Assembly: GCA_013398055.1 (NCBI GenBank)
Contig: VZRS01015043.1
Location: forward strand, 186,001 to 250,000
DNA from: Ifrita kowaldi
Lineage: Eukaryota > Chordata > Aves > Passeriformes > Cinclosomatidae
Direction: 5' to 3'
DNA: 64,000 bases
The position numbers and the translations under genes were made by a program. This document shows, in pieces, positions 11,302-24,480 of the stretch; the first letter of the stretch is position 1; every line of letters begins with the position of its first letter. The notes beneath the pieces were generated by a model that saw only the letters and a program-made list of their open reading frames with translations, searched no databases and was not told where the DNA came from.

Positions 11302-14300
11302 CTGCAAGACAGAAGTGTTTCTGGAGTCAGTGCTTGCCAGGTACCCAGATGGCATTTGATCACAGACCTTGCAAATAAAAGAGAAGGCACCTGGAGACAG
11401 GTCCAGAATGTCCCCCAAGGGCTCAGGAATATTTGGTTGCAGCAGAAAGTCAGGCCATTGATGTTTACAGACGGAGGAGGGATGTGTGCTTAGGTTCCAG
11501 ACCTTAGGGCTTTCAAAAGTTTGTTTCTAGGCTTTTCTACACAGAATCTAGCTTTGCCCATTCTTCCCTGGCATTATTTGAATAGGCCCTTCTGTCAAAG
11601 CTAAGCTCTTTATTCCTGTGAAATGAAAGCATCCTGATCCATTCACTCATTTTTTCCTCATCTAAACAGCTGTGTTTCACTTCCTAAACAGTGCTAGTTA
11701 AAGTGCCACTGAAGTGCCTCAATTATTTTGACATCATCTGTAAAATTTCATGTACTTCTCCAGGCATGTACTCTTCCCAGAAGGAGGAATACATGCAGAA
11801 ACTTAACTAGGTACTAGAGAAATTAACCTAAATATTCAGAGTAACACGCTTACACTAAGTAATGACAAAAACTGAAATTAAAACATTTTTTTACATCCAA
11901 GATAAATTTATCTAGTAACTAACAAGTTCATGGGATGCAACAGCTATTAATGATGATGTATTTGTGATAAGTCTCTTAATTAGCACTTACAGACTCTGTG
12001 TGAACATCATATGAAGAGTTACAAGGAAGAGTAGATAGTGGAAATCTTTAACAGAGTGAAAAAAAAGTACTGAGTGTTACAGTTCTGGCACAATTTGTGT
12101 TCTAAGAAATAAGAAAGTGTTTATGGAAACTAGCGACAAGAAAGTAGCAAATGCAAAGTAGTGACAAGTTCAGTGAAGAAATCATCCTCTGGTCTCTTCT
12201 GCACAGATAATTTATTCCTTCAAGTAAGCCTGGGCTTCATGTGGGAGAAGCTTAAGATTCTTTGAAACAGATGATTTTTTTAAAATTTTATTTTATTCTG
12301 TTGTGGATGCAGGCAAGCAAAACTGTTGCACAGGTCTTTTACACACAAATTTTTCATCACTATAAATAAAATCAGATATGCCTATTTATAAATAGACCAA
12401 AATCAAAGGACTCTGAAACCCTATGACTACTCAGTGAATCCTTTGTTAAGCAAGAAACCAAGATTTTATAACAAAAGAAATAAAGGACAGCTGAACCATA
12501 AAACCCAAGTAAATGTCCCAAGCAGCAAAAGCACTGTCTCACAAATTTTCTTAGGAGAATGCATTTAAGCTTTTTTCTCCTACCCTGTCCTGCCATATGC
12601 TCATTTCACACTCTTTTGCAAATACAAAGTCACTAGTTAGAAAGTCAAAACTGTAGGCAATATATCTTATTGCTCAGATGTTGATGTCTGAGGCATTCAA
12701 CAGCTTCTCCTGTTAATGCCAAATGCATTATGAAGAAACAACTTCAAAACATGTCATGCTCTCAGTTAACAAATGAACCTTGGAAAAGCTGTCAATTAGG
12801 GAATATCAGATTGCATAGTTTAAGCCTATTTGATTGTTTGCAGAGCAACAAGAAAACCAATCCAATATTATCTGGTCTTCTCAGGGTGTCCAGCTTCACG
12901 TGGTGATGAGCCATGTGTATCTCTAGTGGCTGTGAATGCTTGCCTGCCAAATCAAGAGATGTAACAAATTCAGGCTTGATAAGCTTTTAGCTATGCAATA
13001 TGCCATGCCACTTCTCTCTCACAGCATGGAGGGAGGAGGAAAGGAAGAGGAGAGCTACAAGTGCAGCTCTCTCATTATGCGATTACAGATATTGTCAATA
13101 ATGAAGCTGATGATGAAGGAGAGATGGAGGGGTGGGACTGTCTGATCCCAATGAATGTAGATATTGCTGCTCAGAGCTACTGGAGGAGAGGAGCAAACTC
13201 ACCATATTAATCAATTAGTAAAGCAATGTGAAAAGCAGATGAGAAAGTAACTCGCCCCACAGAGAACCTGATTAAGTTCCACATTCTGAAAGTCTGTCTC
13301 TAACTACTATCAGGCTTGCATTTTCTATTTTATGACATTCTGGCCCAGCTTGCAGATAGGGAATCAACTCAGTAGAAATTTATGCAGAAAGCTGTCTTCC
13401 TGTGCTCATGAAATAAATCTTTAAAACAAAAGATGCCAATACCAGAGGCTCACCAATATCTACGATTTTATCAGGAGTCTTTCAATGTCTGGTAACTCCC
13501 TAAAATCCAAGTTCACATGTTCCAGTGATTATGTGAGAACAAGTGACTTTCTTCCCTAAAAGGACATTTTCTAGCACTCAGCTGTTAAGAGAAATTTCAA
13601 ACTGGGAGCCCAAAGGGTTGAACCCAAGGCAGCAGGTGAACAGGAATATTGAAAAGCAAATTATTTTTTTAAAAAAACCCTCTCAACTCTCAGGCCAAAC
13701 TTATGTTTCAGGGATTGGTTCAATAAAATAACAGAAGTCAGTTTTTAAGGCTTTTCTTTAAATAAATCAATAAGGAATCTTAATATTACTGGGGATAGTG
13801 GGAGCAGAAAAGGAAAATGACTGTTGGGAAAAAACAAAAAAAAATTACAACTAACCCATTCATTTTTGCCAAAAAAGGTTAACCAGCCAATGCATTTGTA
13901 CAGTAAAGCTCTAAATTCAAAGCACTGCAAACCTGCGACGAGGGAAATTCAGTTCCCAAGCTTATCTCCAATTTTTTGAGTACAGATCTTTCAAAGAAGC
14001 AAGATGGAACTGATATTTGCAGGAGGAAGGGAGGATCAGAGCTCGTAATTTGCAAAATACAAGTAATAATTTCTTCTCTTTAAGTCTCTGTGATTAAAGG
14101 AACAATTATGTACTGTTGCTTAAAATATCAAACTGTTTTCAGTTTCTGCAGAACTCAAATTTCCAAAACTAGATTTAAAAAGAAAACTGAACTTTGACTA
14201 AATAAATCCCTCCTTATATTTTTTTGCCTCTGTAGGAGGTAACTGAAATATTTTTACATTTAACTTTAGAATCAAATATTACCATGTTTGAATGTTCCTG

Positions 14301-17300
14301 GTGATGAAAGAATGGCAAATAATACAACTGCATTGATTTTTATCTTATTAAGTCAGTTTTGAAAAACATTGATCAATCTTCAGCATTGATTTTTTTTTCC
14401 TTCATTTTGTCTTTGATGCCGGGAAATAAGATCAATTTCTGAGTTCAGCAATAAGAAGAAAATGTCAGAAGGTATTTTTAAGAATGCTTTATCCACATAG
14501 GTTAAACTTTTCCTTTTGATTCTAATGTCTTGTGTTATAAGAAAGTAGTTAAGAAGTAGCGGTTAAATATACCCCCACTCCAACACCCTTTTTGCTGAGG
14601 AAAGATCTAAAGACACAGCTGTGATTTGCCACATCTAACTGAAATGAGTAGAGGTCTGACTGCCAGGAACTCATATACCTAACCCCATTTAAGGTTGTGA
14701 GATGCTAAAATCCTTAGTCAAAAATCTGCAAGCTGAAAGCACATGAACAGCATCAAGACAAAAGTGATAGCTTCTCTGCGGGCATGGATAGCCCAGCACA
14801 GAGAAAATTACTTCTCCAAGTGCTTTTCAGACCATCTTGAATAGATGTGTTGTAATAAATGTACACCCTAAAATAGATATCAAGCAACAAAATGTTATGA
14901 AAGAGAGACAGAATGGGGACTAATCTCCAGTAATGCAATCTGAAGGGATCTGAAGGAGGGAAACCTGGAACTTGCCAGGCTGAAACTGAACATTGTGGAG
15001 AGGCATAAAGTCAGTTAACAAGATGCTCGGGAAGAATAAAGAATTAAAATTAAGCTTTGAAAAACAAGTTAAGAAAGATACAGCAAACAGATCTTGGAAA
15101 CTGCTGAAGAACTAAAACATGTGAGAGGTAACGGGGAAGGAAAAGGAATGAGTTACCAGATTAGAGGACAAAGCAAACTTACTCTGATTTTTAGGCTGCC
15201 CTGATAATTTTTCCAATATAAAGAAATCAACTGAATAATTTAATTACTAGAAATCCTTGTTTTTCTAAAAGGTATACTTTCACCTGTGCTTGCTGTGAGA
15301 TCTGGGACTACAGAGAAACAAGATTTCTTGAGATCTGACCAACTGCTCTATGATACCTCCTCCACGAGCTAGATCTTGCTTTCCATGATCTTCTGATAAA
15401 ACATCTTTTTTATATCAGCTTTATTTCTATGATTACTCCATAGATGGCAGCACACACTTGAAAGCAACAACAGCAGCAAAAAGCTAAATACAGATGTCAT
15501 AGTGTTACCCAGGGAAAAGGCAAAAACCACAATCTGTTTTAGCACATAAACACCTGGGTGCAGAAAATGGTATACAGATAAAAGACCTGGGGAATGGGTG
15601 GAAATCAACACAATCACCAAAGACTGCAGCAGAGGGGAGGAAGAGAAAAGAACAAGGATGAAACAAAGCTGAGAACATTTATGTTTGAAATCAAATATCA
15701 TGACTGGCAATGAAATAAAAACAAAGTTCCAGAAGTATTTCTACTAATCATTTGTTGTGTAAGAGCTTGACTTAATGATAATAAAAGCTTTTAGGCTGAG
15801 ATTTTGAGCAAGATAAATACAGCCAATTTTTCTAAAAGATGTACTTAACAAGAGCCATTTTGTTATAACCTTAAAATATCATCAATTGTCTTTTCACACA
15901 AATACACAAAGCGCCAAGTTGCTATTATGTGAACGCTATTCAGAGAACATTTTCTGAGCCAACCAGGGTTCTTGTTGCTGTTGAAAATAAAAGTATCCAC
16001 AGTTCCAGCAGAAACTCGGAAGTCTATAAGCTCTCACATGTCATATCAATGACTGCTTAAACACAGAGAAAAACAGCAAATTTATTATACTTCAAAATAA
16101 TATTGTAAACTGTTGGACCCAATCCTGCCAATCCCCACTATCAAAGTTTGCATTGCTCCTGTACTGAAATGGACAGACTTTAGTTATTTGCAAGACAGAG
16201 CTCTACCAAGGCTATCCTTCAAAAGGAGCCCTTAATCAAAAAATGACTTCATAGCAAATAAAATCTCAGACATGAAAGACAGAATATATTTTAATCATTA
16301 TTAGACCCAATTAATGAACACATCTGTTTCAAACCAATTTAGGATAAGGGTACAGAAGGAAATCCCTGTGGAGGTGAGTGCCAGTAAACCGGAAAGAGTT
16401 ACTATACCCTGAGGTTATACATTTAAATGGTTGCTACTGTGTATCTAATGTACAAATTATCCACAGAGAGCAAATGATTCCAGAATTTCACACATTCACA
16501 TCATGAACTACAGTCCCAGCAAAAACTGTCCTTAGAGTACACTTCTCATGCAATAGCAAGGATACGTTTTACTGAGCACAGGGAGTGAATCCCTTGTTTG
16601 CCCATCACTTGTTGCAGCATGTGCCTGTGAAACAATGCTCTATCTTCTGCAGCCCACTCTATATGGGTGGCAAAACCCCACCAATCACAGGTGCAAAAAA
16701 TGTGAAAGTATACTTTTCTCAGGATATTGCAAGCAGTTAAAACTGACAGCAGCATTTGGGCTAACATGCACACACAAAAAAAGGATGACAACATTTTATC
16801 AAGCTAAAAAGATATCTGGGAATACGAAAGTTACTCTAAAAGGGAGTTTCATCTGTTTAATTTCTTTTCACAGACATATCTTAAAGATTGACAAATGTCA
16901 TAAATACTAATTGTTGTTCTACTCTGAACATCACCAAAATGAGAAACTCATTCTGTTGAAGCCTCTCACTTGCAAATGAGATTCCACAGAGATTTCTCCA
17001 GTTTTCCACAAAGCAGTGCAAAATACACCACAAATATGGAGTGAAACTACAATAATTAAGAACTCACTGGTCTTTGTTTAAATTCATGCAAGGCTTAGAC
17101 TGGCCCAGTGTGACATTTTATCCTTGAGCTTGTGCATTTGATGCCCTACCCTCAGCAGGCTCATCATTATAGGTTTAATTAGCATTTTTAGTGTTGCCTT
17201 AAAAAAATCGGAACCATTTTCTTTATATCCATTTATGAGACTACAGAGTATAATAGATTGCAGATAAGAGTGAAAAGTAGACAAGCTGCTGAAGATTTCA

Positions 17301-19199
17301 TATTGCCTGTATAATTATTATGCAATGTTGCAGTTAAATTGTCAGCCTAGAGGGGCCTTTACTAAGGGCACTAATACTCTGCAATTCCTAAGAGATAAAA
17401 AATACACCATAATCTTTCTCATTATGAATCAGTTCATAATAAATTTAGTGTCACTGCCCTTTCTTTTTTGCGCATTTCTACAGGGGAAGAGTCTATAGGA
17501 TCCCTTCTATCTAGACTATATTCTCTTATTTTCCTGGGTGTTAGAGAAGAGTGGGATGTAATTTAAAACACAGGGTAACGTTCACCTAACTTGTGGCAAG
17601 AAACAATTTCCTGTTCTTAGCACTGAATCACTGAGTATAGCTGGAAGGCACCTTTATGCTATGTAAGAATACACAAAATTCAAATCTGTTTATCTGTTCC
17701 CAGGAGTCTTCCCAGACAAACTGTCAAATCTCCGTAGCTCTCTTACTTCAAACTCTCACCTGAAAATCTTCTGTACTGCATAAGTAAGAAGAATGATCAA
17801 CAGGCTGCTGGTCAACACCTTCTTTTAGTTTCTCACTTTTCAATCTTGTACTTCTTGATCTCTATGATGCCATTGCTTTTTTATGTGTTATACAATGGCA
17901 GCAAATCATGAGCCCACAAATCCTCTGATATATCACCATTCTTTTAGTAGAACTGGCTTCATATTTGAAGGTTTCATGTTAGGATTAGGGGCTTCATAAA
18001 AGCCTGGCCTCTATAATTTCTTCAGTGCAAACAAACTGATGAACAGAATTCCTTTCATTGAATGGGGGAATCTCACAAATGCTCTTTTCTCCCTTTCATT
18101 TCTGACTGTAACTTTCATATACCTCTAGGCAAGAAAGACAGAGGCTGGAAGTAGCAACAAATGAACTGTGGAGACAATTTTGCACTCCTTCTTGACCTCT
18201 GCTACAGGAAGAAATAATTTGCTGTTATTATATTCATTGACCTACGATAAGAAACCCTATCTACTTTCAGTAGACTACAGCTTCTGCTGTATAACAGCAG
18301 CCTTTGAAGACATGTTATGCGCCAGATCTGGTGCTAGCAATGACTGACTGCTCCTGTCTACAATGACTGATTGACTGACTTCTTTCTACACCTGTGAAAT
18401 TCAAAGACATGTTGCTCAGGTCAGGAAGAACAAATATAAATAAAAAACCTGCAGGTTAGCCCTTCAAATATATAATTTTTTCCTCATCTTTTTTTCCCCC
18501 CCATGTGTTTCCCTTTTTCTTGCATAGCTCACTAGTCAGTTGGAGATTACAGTCCTCACAAAAATGCATTATTTTCTTGGAGGATGTGCTGGGAGAACAG
18601 AATATTGTACTGCCCTGAACGCCCCTTTCCTCCTTTATGAGACACACTTGGATAGGGGTGGGAAGTTTATTTGCAACAGCCACTTTGTAATGAATATAGC
18701 TTCAGTTCCTTTGCATTTCAGTACAGATCTATCCATGTCATCACTGTCATCAGTGACAGATTTGGCACTCAGAATACAGAGGAAATATTCACAAGCACAA
18801 TAAACTCATTCAGAGTAGGCCAACCTGAGTCCTAAATATTTGACAGTCATTTCTTACCATAAACAAATACAGTCAGCCTGGCATCTTTTCTCACAGGAAT
18901 TTGCATGCTGAATGCATGTTTCCAGCACCACATATGTCATTGCAGTTACAATTCTGAGGGAGCATCCCAAAAGAATTAAAGATTTATTTTAAATACCAAA
19001 AAGTAGAAGAAATTGGATTGTATAGCAGACAATGAAAGAACAAAATACTCATGTGGCATTTACCTTCTTCCTTCCTTAGACTTAGGTGGAGGACCTCTTA
19101 TATCCCCCAAATGAGTATTCAAAATTATCAACATGCTGATAGCATACTCAGCCTTTGCATGAAATGGTTAAGTAATAAACTTTCTCAATGAGAGAAAAA
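11302..19199. other. AT-rich intronic tract, nothing recognised
   Basis: Apart from the TPK1 acceptor and its pyrimidine tract at the left edge, I recognise no element. Short poly-A/T runs and TGACTGAC-like repeats near 18341-18380 are the only low-complexity features. Confidence 0.6.
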
Positions 19200-20885
19200 G
19201 GTCAACAGAGTTGCCAACCTGGATTTTAAGAGAACAAACTTTAGCTACTCAAGGAGAATGTCCTCTGGGAAACTGCTTTGAAGGGCTCAGGGGATCAGAA
19301 GTGCTGGCCTTCTGTGGACAAGGACACAGTAAAGGGACCAATCATATCAGTTAAATATTTGGAAGTCTGTGGGGCTTGATGAGATTAAATCTGGAGTACT
19401 GAAGGAGCCAGCAGATATTATGGAAGGACCCTTCTAAATCATCTACCAGAGATCTTGGAAACCTGGTTACGTCCCCACTGTCTAGACACTAGCCAACACT
19501 TCTGATTTACAAGTAGGGCTTGAAGGAAGCTCCAAGAAACTACAGATCTGTTAGACAAACCTCAGTACCTGGAAGAATTATGGAGAAGATCCTACCGGGT
19601 GCTAGTGTTTGAAAGACAATCCAATCATCAAGCCCAGTCAACATGAGTTCACAAAGGGAAAAGTCCTGTCTAATTTGAAATCCTTCTATGATAAGGTTAT
19701 CTGCCTGGTGGATGAAGGGAAGGTGGTGGGTGTAGTTCTGCTGGATTTTAGCATGGTTTTTGATACTGTCCCTCCCAGCATCTTTCTGGACAAGCTGTCC
19801 AACTGACATGAGCAGGTAGGTGGTGCTCTGGGTGAAGAACTGGCTGAAGGGCCAGGCTTAAAGGGTTGCCATACACAGGGCTACATCTGGCTGGTGACCA
19901 GTGATCAGCGGTGTTCCTCAGGACTTAATTTTAGGGTCAATTCTGTTCAATATTTGTATCAATGATCTGGATGGAGGAGTCGAATGCACAGTTGGTAAGT
20001 CTGCAGATGAAACCAAACTGGGAGGTGCTGTTGGCTGTCTCAGGGGACAGGAGGCTTTGCAGGGGTATCTGGATAGATTGGAGCATTGGGCAATCACCAG
20101 TGGCATGAAACTGAACAAGTCCAAATGCTGGATTCTGCACCTGGGATGGAGTAACACCAGACATGAGACTGAACTGGGAGAGGAGTGGCTGGAGAGCAGC
20201 CCTGCAGAAAGGGATCTGGGGGTGCTGGTTGACAGGAGGCTTGACAGAAGTCAGCAGTGTGTGTGCCCTGGCAGCCAGGAGGGCAAACCTCCTCCTGGAG
20301 TGCATCAAACACAGCATCACCAGCTGGTCAAAAGAGGCGATTGGATAATCACCTCTGTATTTAGTGCTGGTGCAGGTGCACCTTGAGTAGCACGTGCAGT
20401 TTAATTTGAAGGATGTGAAGATACTTGAATGTGTCCCAAGGAAGGCACCAAGCTGGCAAAGGGGCCAGCAGACATGTCCTTGAGGACTCTGGGTTTGTCT
20501 GGTTTGGAGCGAAGGAGGCCAAGGGGCGACCTCACTGCTCCCTACAGCTTCCCGAGGAGGGGAAGTGCAGAGGGAGGTGCTGAGCTCTCCTGCCTGGTAA
20601 CCGGTGCTAGGACATGTGGGAACAGCTAAAAGCCGCATCCATCAGGGAAGGTTCAGACTTAACGTAAGCAAACATTTTCCTTACCCAAAGGGTGGTGAAA
20701 CCCCGGAACTTCCTGGAGAAATGGTCAATGCCCTGTGCCTGTCACTGTTGAAGAGGCATTTGGAGAATGCCCTTAAAGCCACACTTTAACTTTTGGTCAG
20801 TCCTGAACTGGTCAGGTAGTTGGACTAGGTGCTTGCTGTGGGTCCCTTCCAGCCGACTTATTCTATTGTATTCTATGAAATTCTT
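19200..20885 (+). mobile_element. CR1 LINE copy with intact 3' end
   Basis: This is a plus-strand CR1 copy. The left part (about 19214-19310) matches the end of the endonuclease region (NLDFKRTNFSYSRRM-like). Reverse transcriptase follows with deletions and frameshifts: SKSVGLDEI near 19360-19390, QHEFTKGKVLSNL at about 19640-19678, and VVLLDFSMVFDTV near 19730-19770. Then comes VTSDQRCSSGLNFRVNSVQYLYQ in mixed frames, and an open frame at 19901-20386 with LFNICINDLDGGVECT, SADETK in place of FADDTK, LNKSKCWILHLG and SSPAERDLGVLVDRRLDRSQQC. The rest reaches the 3' UTR (GGTCCCTTCCAGCCGAC) and the ATTCTATTGTATTCTATG tail. No intact protein remains. Confidence 0.95.
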
Positions 20886-21614
20886 TCAATTTACTGTCTG
20901 GGAATAAAATAGAACTTGAACCCATGAAACAGGGGACCACAGCAGAACAAGTATATACTAAATACAGAGTAGTATAATGCAAGATGAAAAACATTGACAA
21001 AAAAAAATAAAATAAGGGTCAACAAAATGACAGATTGCTGTTAAAACTATACATAGCTCACCCTCACAAAAGCAGAAAGACTGGAACAAGTAATACTGCC
21101 TAGTTAGATCCTTTGACTCATACATATTGCATTTTCTGTATATAAAAATTTTCAGTCTCTTTCATACAATAGAAAGTCAGGATGCATCTTCTGAAAAAGG
21201 AACTGAACACTCCCATAAAACAGAAACTTGCTACGTCAAACCTGTTTGTAGGCATTATTGATGAGATAGAAGAATAAAATTCTTACCTCACAAAAGTATC
21301 AAGAAGAAACAAAAACAATCAAGAAAGAAAACATATAGCCAAATACTTGAAAAACATAGAAGATAAACCATCAGTTTCAAGCTATATAAAGTAGTAATAA
21401 ACTTAAATAATACACAATCAAGGACTGCTTAAGGAATTAGGTGCATTACTCTTGCACACTGGATTTCTTGCCTTCCTAAACTTCTCTAGCTATATTTCCC
21501 TCTTGGAAAGTGTGTGATTTCATGGCTACTCCTCTATCCATGAAATGAGATGCTGTTGGGTTAGTACTAAGAGAGAATTGCGATCAAGACATCAAAGATT
21601 TCATAATCCTCTTG
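20886..21614. other. AT-rich intronic tract, nothing recognised
   Basis: The tract separates the CR1 at 19200-20885 from the short LTR. I see no named element in it. Confidence 0.6.
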
Positions 21615-21620
21615 CTTGCC
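21615..21620 (+). repeat. target-site duplication, left copy (CTTGCC)
   Basis: CTTGCC directly precedes the TGTTTTGG start of the LTR and is repeated exactly after its end at 21843-21848. Six bases is the length made by class II (ERVK/beta-like) integrases. Confidence 0.85.
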
Positions 21621-21842
21621 TGTTTTGGTTTAGCATGGCCTGGTTTTGGTAGGGGGGAAGCTACAGGGGTGGCTTCTGTGAGAAGCTGCTGGAAGCCCAT
21701 GACAGTATTTGATTAGTGTCCTGGTCCTTATCTCAACCCATGAACCCTTCATTATATTTTTCGCTTCCCCACCCACCTGTGAAGGGAGTGAGAGAGCAGC
21801 TTGGGTGGGTACCTGGGATCCTGCCAGCATCAACCCACTACA
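21621..21842 (+). mobile_element. short solo LTR (222 bp) of an avian endogenous retrovirus family
   Basis: The element begins TGTTTTGGTTTAGCATGG and ends CATCAACCCACTACA, so it has the TG...CA termini of an LTR. It is flanked by perfect CTTGCC duplications. The start (GGTTTTGGTAGGGG, CTACAGGGGTGGCTTCTGTG) and the end (TCAACCCACTACA) resemble a widespread avian LTR family as I remember it. Its 3' end also matches the 3' end of the larger copy at 61540-62377. At 222 bp it is much shorter than that copy and lacks the central tandem repeats. No internal retroviral sequence is present. A TATA-like ATTATATTT lies near 21753. Confidence 0.85.
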
Positions 21843-21848
21843 CTTGCC
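21843..21848 (+). repeat. target-site duplication, right copy (CTTGCC)
   Basis: This is an exact copy of 21615-21620, directly after the ACTACA end of the LTR. Confidence 0.85.
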
Positions 21849-21888
21849 TTAAACCATTACCAGCCACAAGACGAGGAGAACTTCTCAC

Positions 21889-22117
21889 AGAATGGATCAG
21901 GTTGGCTGGGACCACAGTGGGCCATCTGGTCCAACCCCCCTGCTCAAGCAGGGTCATCCTAGAGCACATGGCACAGGATTGTGTCCAGACAGTCCTTGAA
22001 TACCCACAGTGAGAGACACTCTCTGGGCAATCTGTTCCAGTGTTTGATTACCCAAACAGTAAAGAAGTTTGTCCCTGTATTCTGGTGGAACTTTCCATGC
22101 ATCAGCTTCTGCCAGTT
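21889..22117 (-). mobile_element. CR1 LINE, 3' part of an interrupted copy
   Basis: This is the 3' UTR and C-terminal end of a minus-strand CR1. On the plus strand it reads CAGAATGGATCAGGTTGGCT, GGTCCAACCCCCCTGC, CTCTGGGCAATCTGTTCCAG and so on, as at CR1 3' ends. It continues to CAGCTTCTGCCAGTT, where the CR1 match stops. The match resumes at about 22704 with GTTTTTGCCTCTTGTCC, so 21889-22117 and 22704-23993 are one copy. Confidence 0.93.
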
Positions 22118-22703
22118 ACTGAACAAGTCCTATTTCTTTAAGAAGAAATCTATGCAGCAGAAGAGGAAGATGTTGGAAAATTCTTTTAACTTTAGCACAA
22201 TAGTGTATAATCCCTATATTCGTCATTAATGCTTAGATTTGTACCATACAGTGCTTAGTACAAATACCAGAGATTCACATGGCCTTGTGTTAACTCTCTA
22301 CATCTGTGACTAACAGGTCGTGTGCCAGCCAATGCTTCCTTATTTACTTACATTAGTGATCAACATTTACTAGCAGATATCTTCGCTTTTAGAAAGAGGA
22401 TTGTTAGTCAGAACAAAGAATGATAAAGGAAATACATTACAGCCTGATCCCATATTTGAAATAGTCTCAAGGAGAAAAGATACATCAGAAGATCCAGAAC
22501 CATATCCAAACAAGTCCAGGGTACTAATTAGCATATATGGATAAATTCAGGATGTGATGAATATGCATTAGTTTCAGGAAAATAACCTGTTCTGTTGGGT
22601 TACTGGGCATGCATTTGTTGAGGAGAATTCCCCATGCATCCTGCGCTGCTAATAAAGTAATGTTGGCTTTCTAACCTAGCAAATTGGTTGGAGAGTTTAT
22701 TTC
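22118..22703. mobile_element. 586-bp unclassified insertion inside a CR1 (LTR-like)
   Basis: This block is not CR1 and splits a CR1 at the point corresponding to GTTTCTGCCC/GTTGCCTC in the family. The borders carry CCAGTT (22112-22117) and CCCGTT (22704-22709), a possible 6-bp target-site duplication with one change. An AATAAA at 22651 sits about 50 bp from the right edge, as in an LTR with a short R-U5. The edges are not clean TG...CA; a TGTTGG start exists at 22171, but it leaves 53 bp unexplained. A solo LTR is the best guess and other insertions remain possible. Confidence 0.6.
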
Positions 22704-23993
22704 CCCGTTTTTGCCTCTTGTCCTATTGTTTGGCACCACTGAGAAGAGCTGGATCCATACTCTTTACACTCTCTCCTCAGATATTTATCCACACTGATAA
22801 GGTATCTCAGTCCTCTCTTCTTGAGACTGAACAGGCCCAGCTCCCTCAGCCTGTCCTCATAAGAGACACTCCAGTCCCTTGATCGTATTCGTACCCCTGT
22901 GCTGTACTCAGTCCAAGAGCTCCATGTTTCTCTTGTCCTGAGGAGCCCAGAACTGGACACAGCCCTCCAGATGTGGCCTCACTAGGGCTGAGTAGAGGGG
23001 CAGGATCACCTCTTTCGACCTGCTGGCAATGCTCTTCCTAATGCTCCTGAGGATACCATCAGCCTTTTTGGAAGGGGACACTGCTGGCTCATGGACAGCT
23101 TGTTGTCCGCCAGGACCCACAGGTCCTTCTCCGCAGAGCTGCTTTCCAGCAGTTTGGCCCCCAGCCTGTACTGGTGCGGGGGGTTATTCTTCCCCAGGCT
23201 CAAGACCCTGCAATTGCCTTTGTTGAATTTTAGACAGTTCTTTTCCGCCCAGCCTGTTGAGGTCCCTCTGAAGGGCTGCACAGCCCTCTGGGGTGTCAGC
23301 CACTCCTCCCAGCTTTGTGTCACAGTGAACTTGCTGAGGAGGCATCTGCCCCTTCACCCAAGTCACTGACAAACAAGTTAAACAATACTGTGCCAATACT
23401 GAACCTTGGGGACACCACTAGTGACAAGCCCCCAAACAGACCCCGTGCCACTGATTGCAACCCTCTGGGATCTGCTGGTCAATCAGTTTTTAATCAATCT
23501 CACTGTCCACTCATTCAACCCACACTTCCTGAGTTTGCCTATGAGGATGTTGTGAGAGACAGAGTTGAAAGTCTTGCTGAAGTCAAGGCAGACAACATCC
23601 ACTGCTCTCCCCTCAACCATCCAGGTAGTTGTCTCATCATAGAAGGCCACCAGGCTGGTCAAGCAGAATCTCCCTATAGTGAATCCATGCTGACTACTCC
23701 TGATCACTTTCTTGCATCCATGTGGATAGACATGGCCTCCAAAATGAGGTGCTCCATCACTGACCGGCCAGTTGTTCCCTGGGTCCTCCTTCTTGCCCTT
23801 TTTTGAAGACCAAGGTGACTTTTTCTTACTTCCAGTCCTCAGGCACCCCTTCTGATCGCCAGGGCCTTTCAAAGATGACTGTTACGGTGTCTGCCAGCTC
23901 TCTCAGCTCTCGTGGGTGCATCCCATCAGGGTCCATGAGCTTCTAGATGTCAAGCTGGCCTAGGTGTTCTCTAACATAATCCTCCTTGACCAA
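22704..23993 (-). mobile_element. CR1 LINE, 5' part of the interrupted copy
   Basis: This is reverse transcriptase and C-terminal sequence on the minus strand, in several frames. From 23872 downwards it reads KKGKKEDPGNNWPVS, SSQHGFTIGRFCLTSLVAFYD and VVCLDFSKTFNSVSHNILIG. From 23396 down it reads DTKLGGVADTPEGCAALQRD. Then come NCLKFNKGNCRVLSLGKNN, SSSAEKDLWVLADNKLSMS, GILRSIRKSIASRSKEVILP, LYSALVRPHLEGCVQFWAP and YEDRLRELGLFSLKKRGL. The FADDT catalytic loop is lost at a damaged stretch before CDTKLGG. It is 5'-truncated near 23993. Confidence 0.95.
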
Positions 23994-24480
23994 GGGAAAT
24001 TTTCTGCTAATAAAAAATAGATTGTCTTCAACAAACCCCTGAGGACTACACATGGTACAAAAAGCAATTTGAAGGTGCATTTTTGTCTGGTTTTAAAAGA
24101 ACTAGCTAGTGTCTTGGGAATAGGAAGGGGAAAATATGGCTGTCAAATCTTCAATAGTAGAGACTTAGTATCCTCTTAAAATTAGATGTCTATTTCCTAG
24201 TGCTGATTTTGGATGCTCAAATATTACACACTTACCTCCTCAATTTAAATGGTTCATTAGGCAGAAGGAAATGCAATATATACAGGTATATTCATTTTCT
24301 CAGCTTTCTGTATGCTTATGAATATTTCAGCCAAATTTCAGGCATTGAGAATTATTTATGATAACAGTAATTTTCATTATATTAAAAAAACTAAGCATGG
24401 GCATCTGTCAGTGTATCTATTTGTTCATGTTTCCATCTAATTTAGAGAAAAAAATCTAAACCTACTTTCTTCCTGTTTAG

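Noticed and set aside
15369..15710. 113-codon hydrophobic minus-strand frame
   Set aside because: It matches no family, lies in AT-rich intron without splice or promoter context, and its Leu/Phe/Ser-rich composition is what T-rich DNA gives by chance.
19937..20638. 233-codon minus-strand frame, the longest in the window
   Set aside because: It lies entirely antisense to the CR1 reverse transcriptase at 19200-20885 and resembles no protein.
23315..23806. 163-codon plus-strand frame
   Set aside because: It is antisense to the minus-strand CR1 at 22704-23993.
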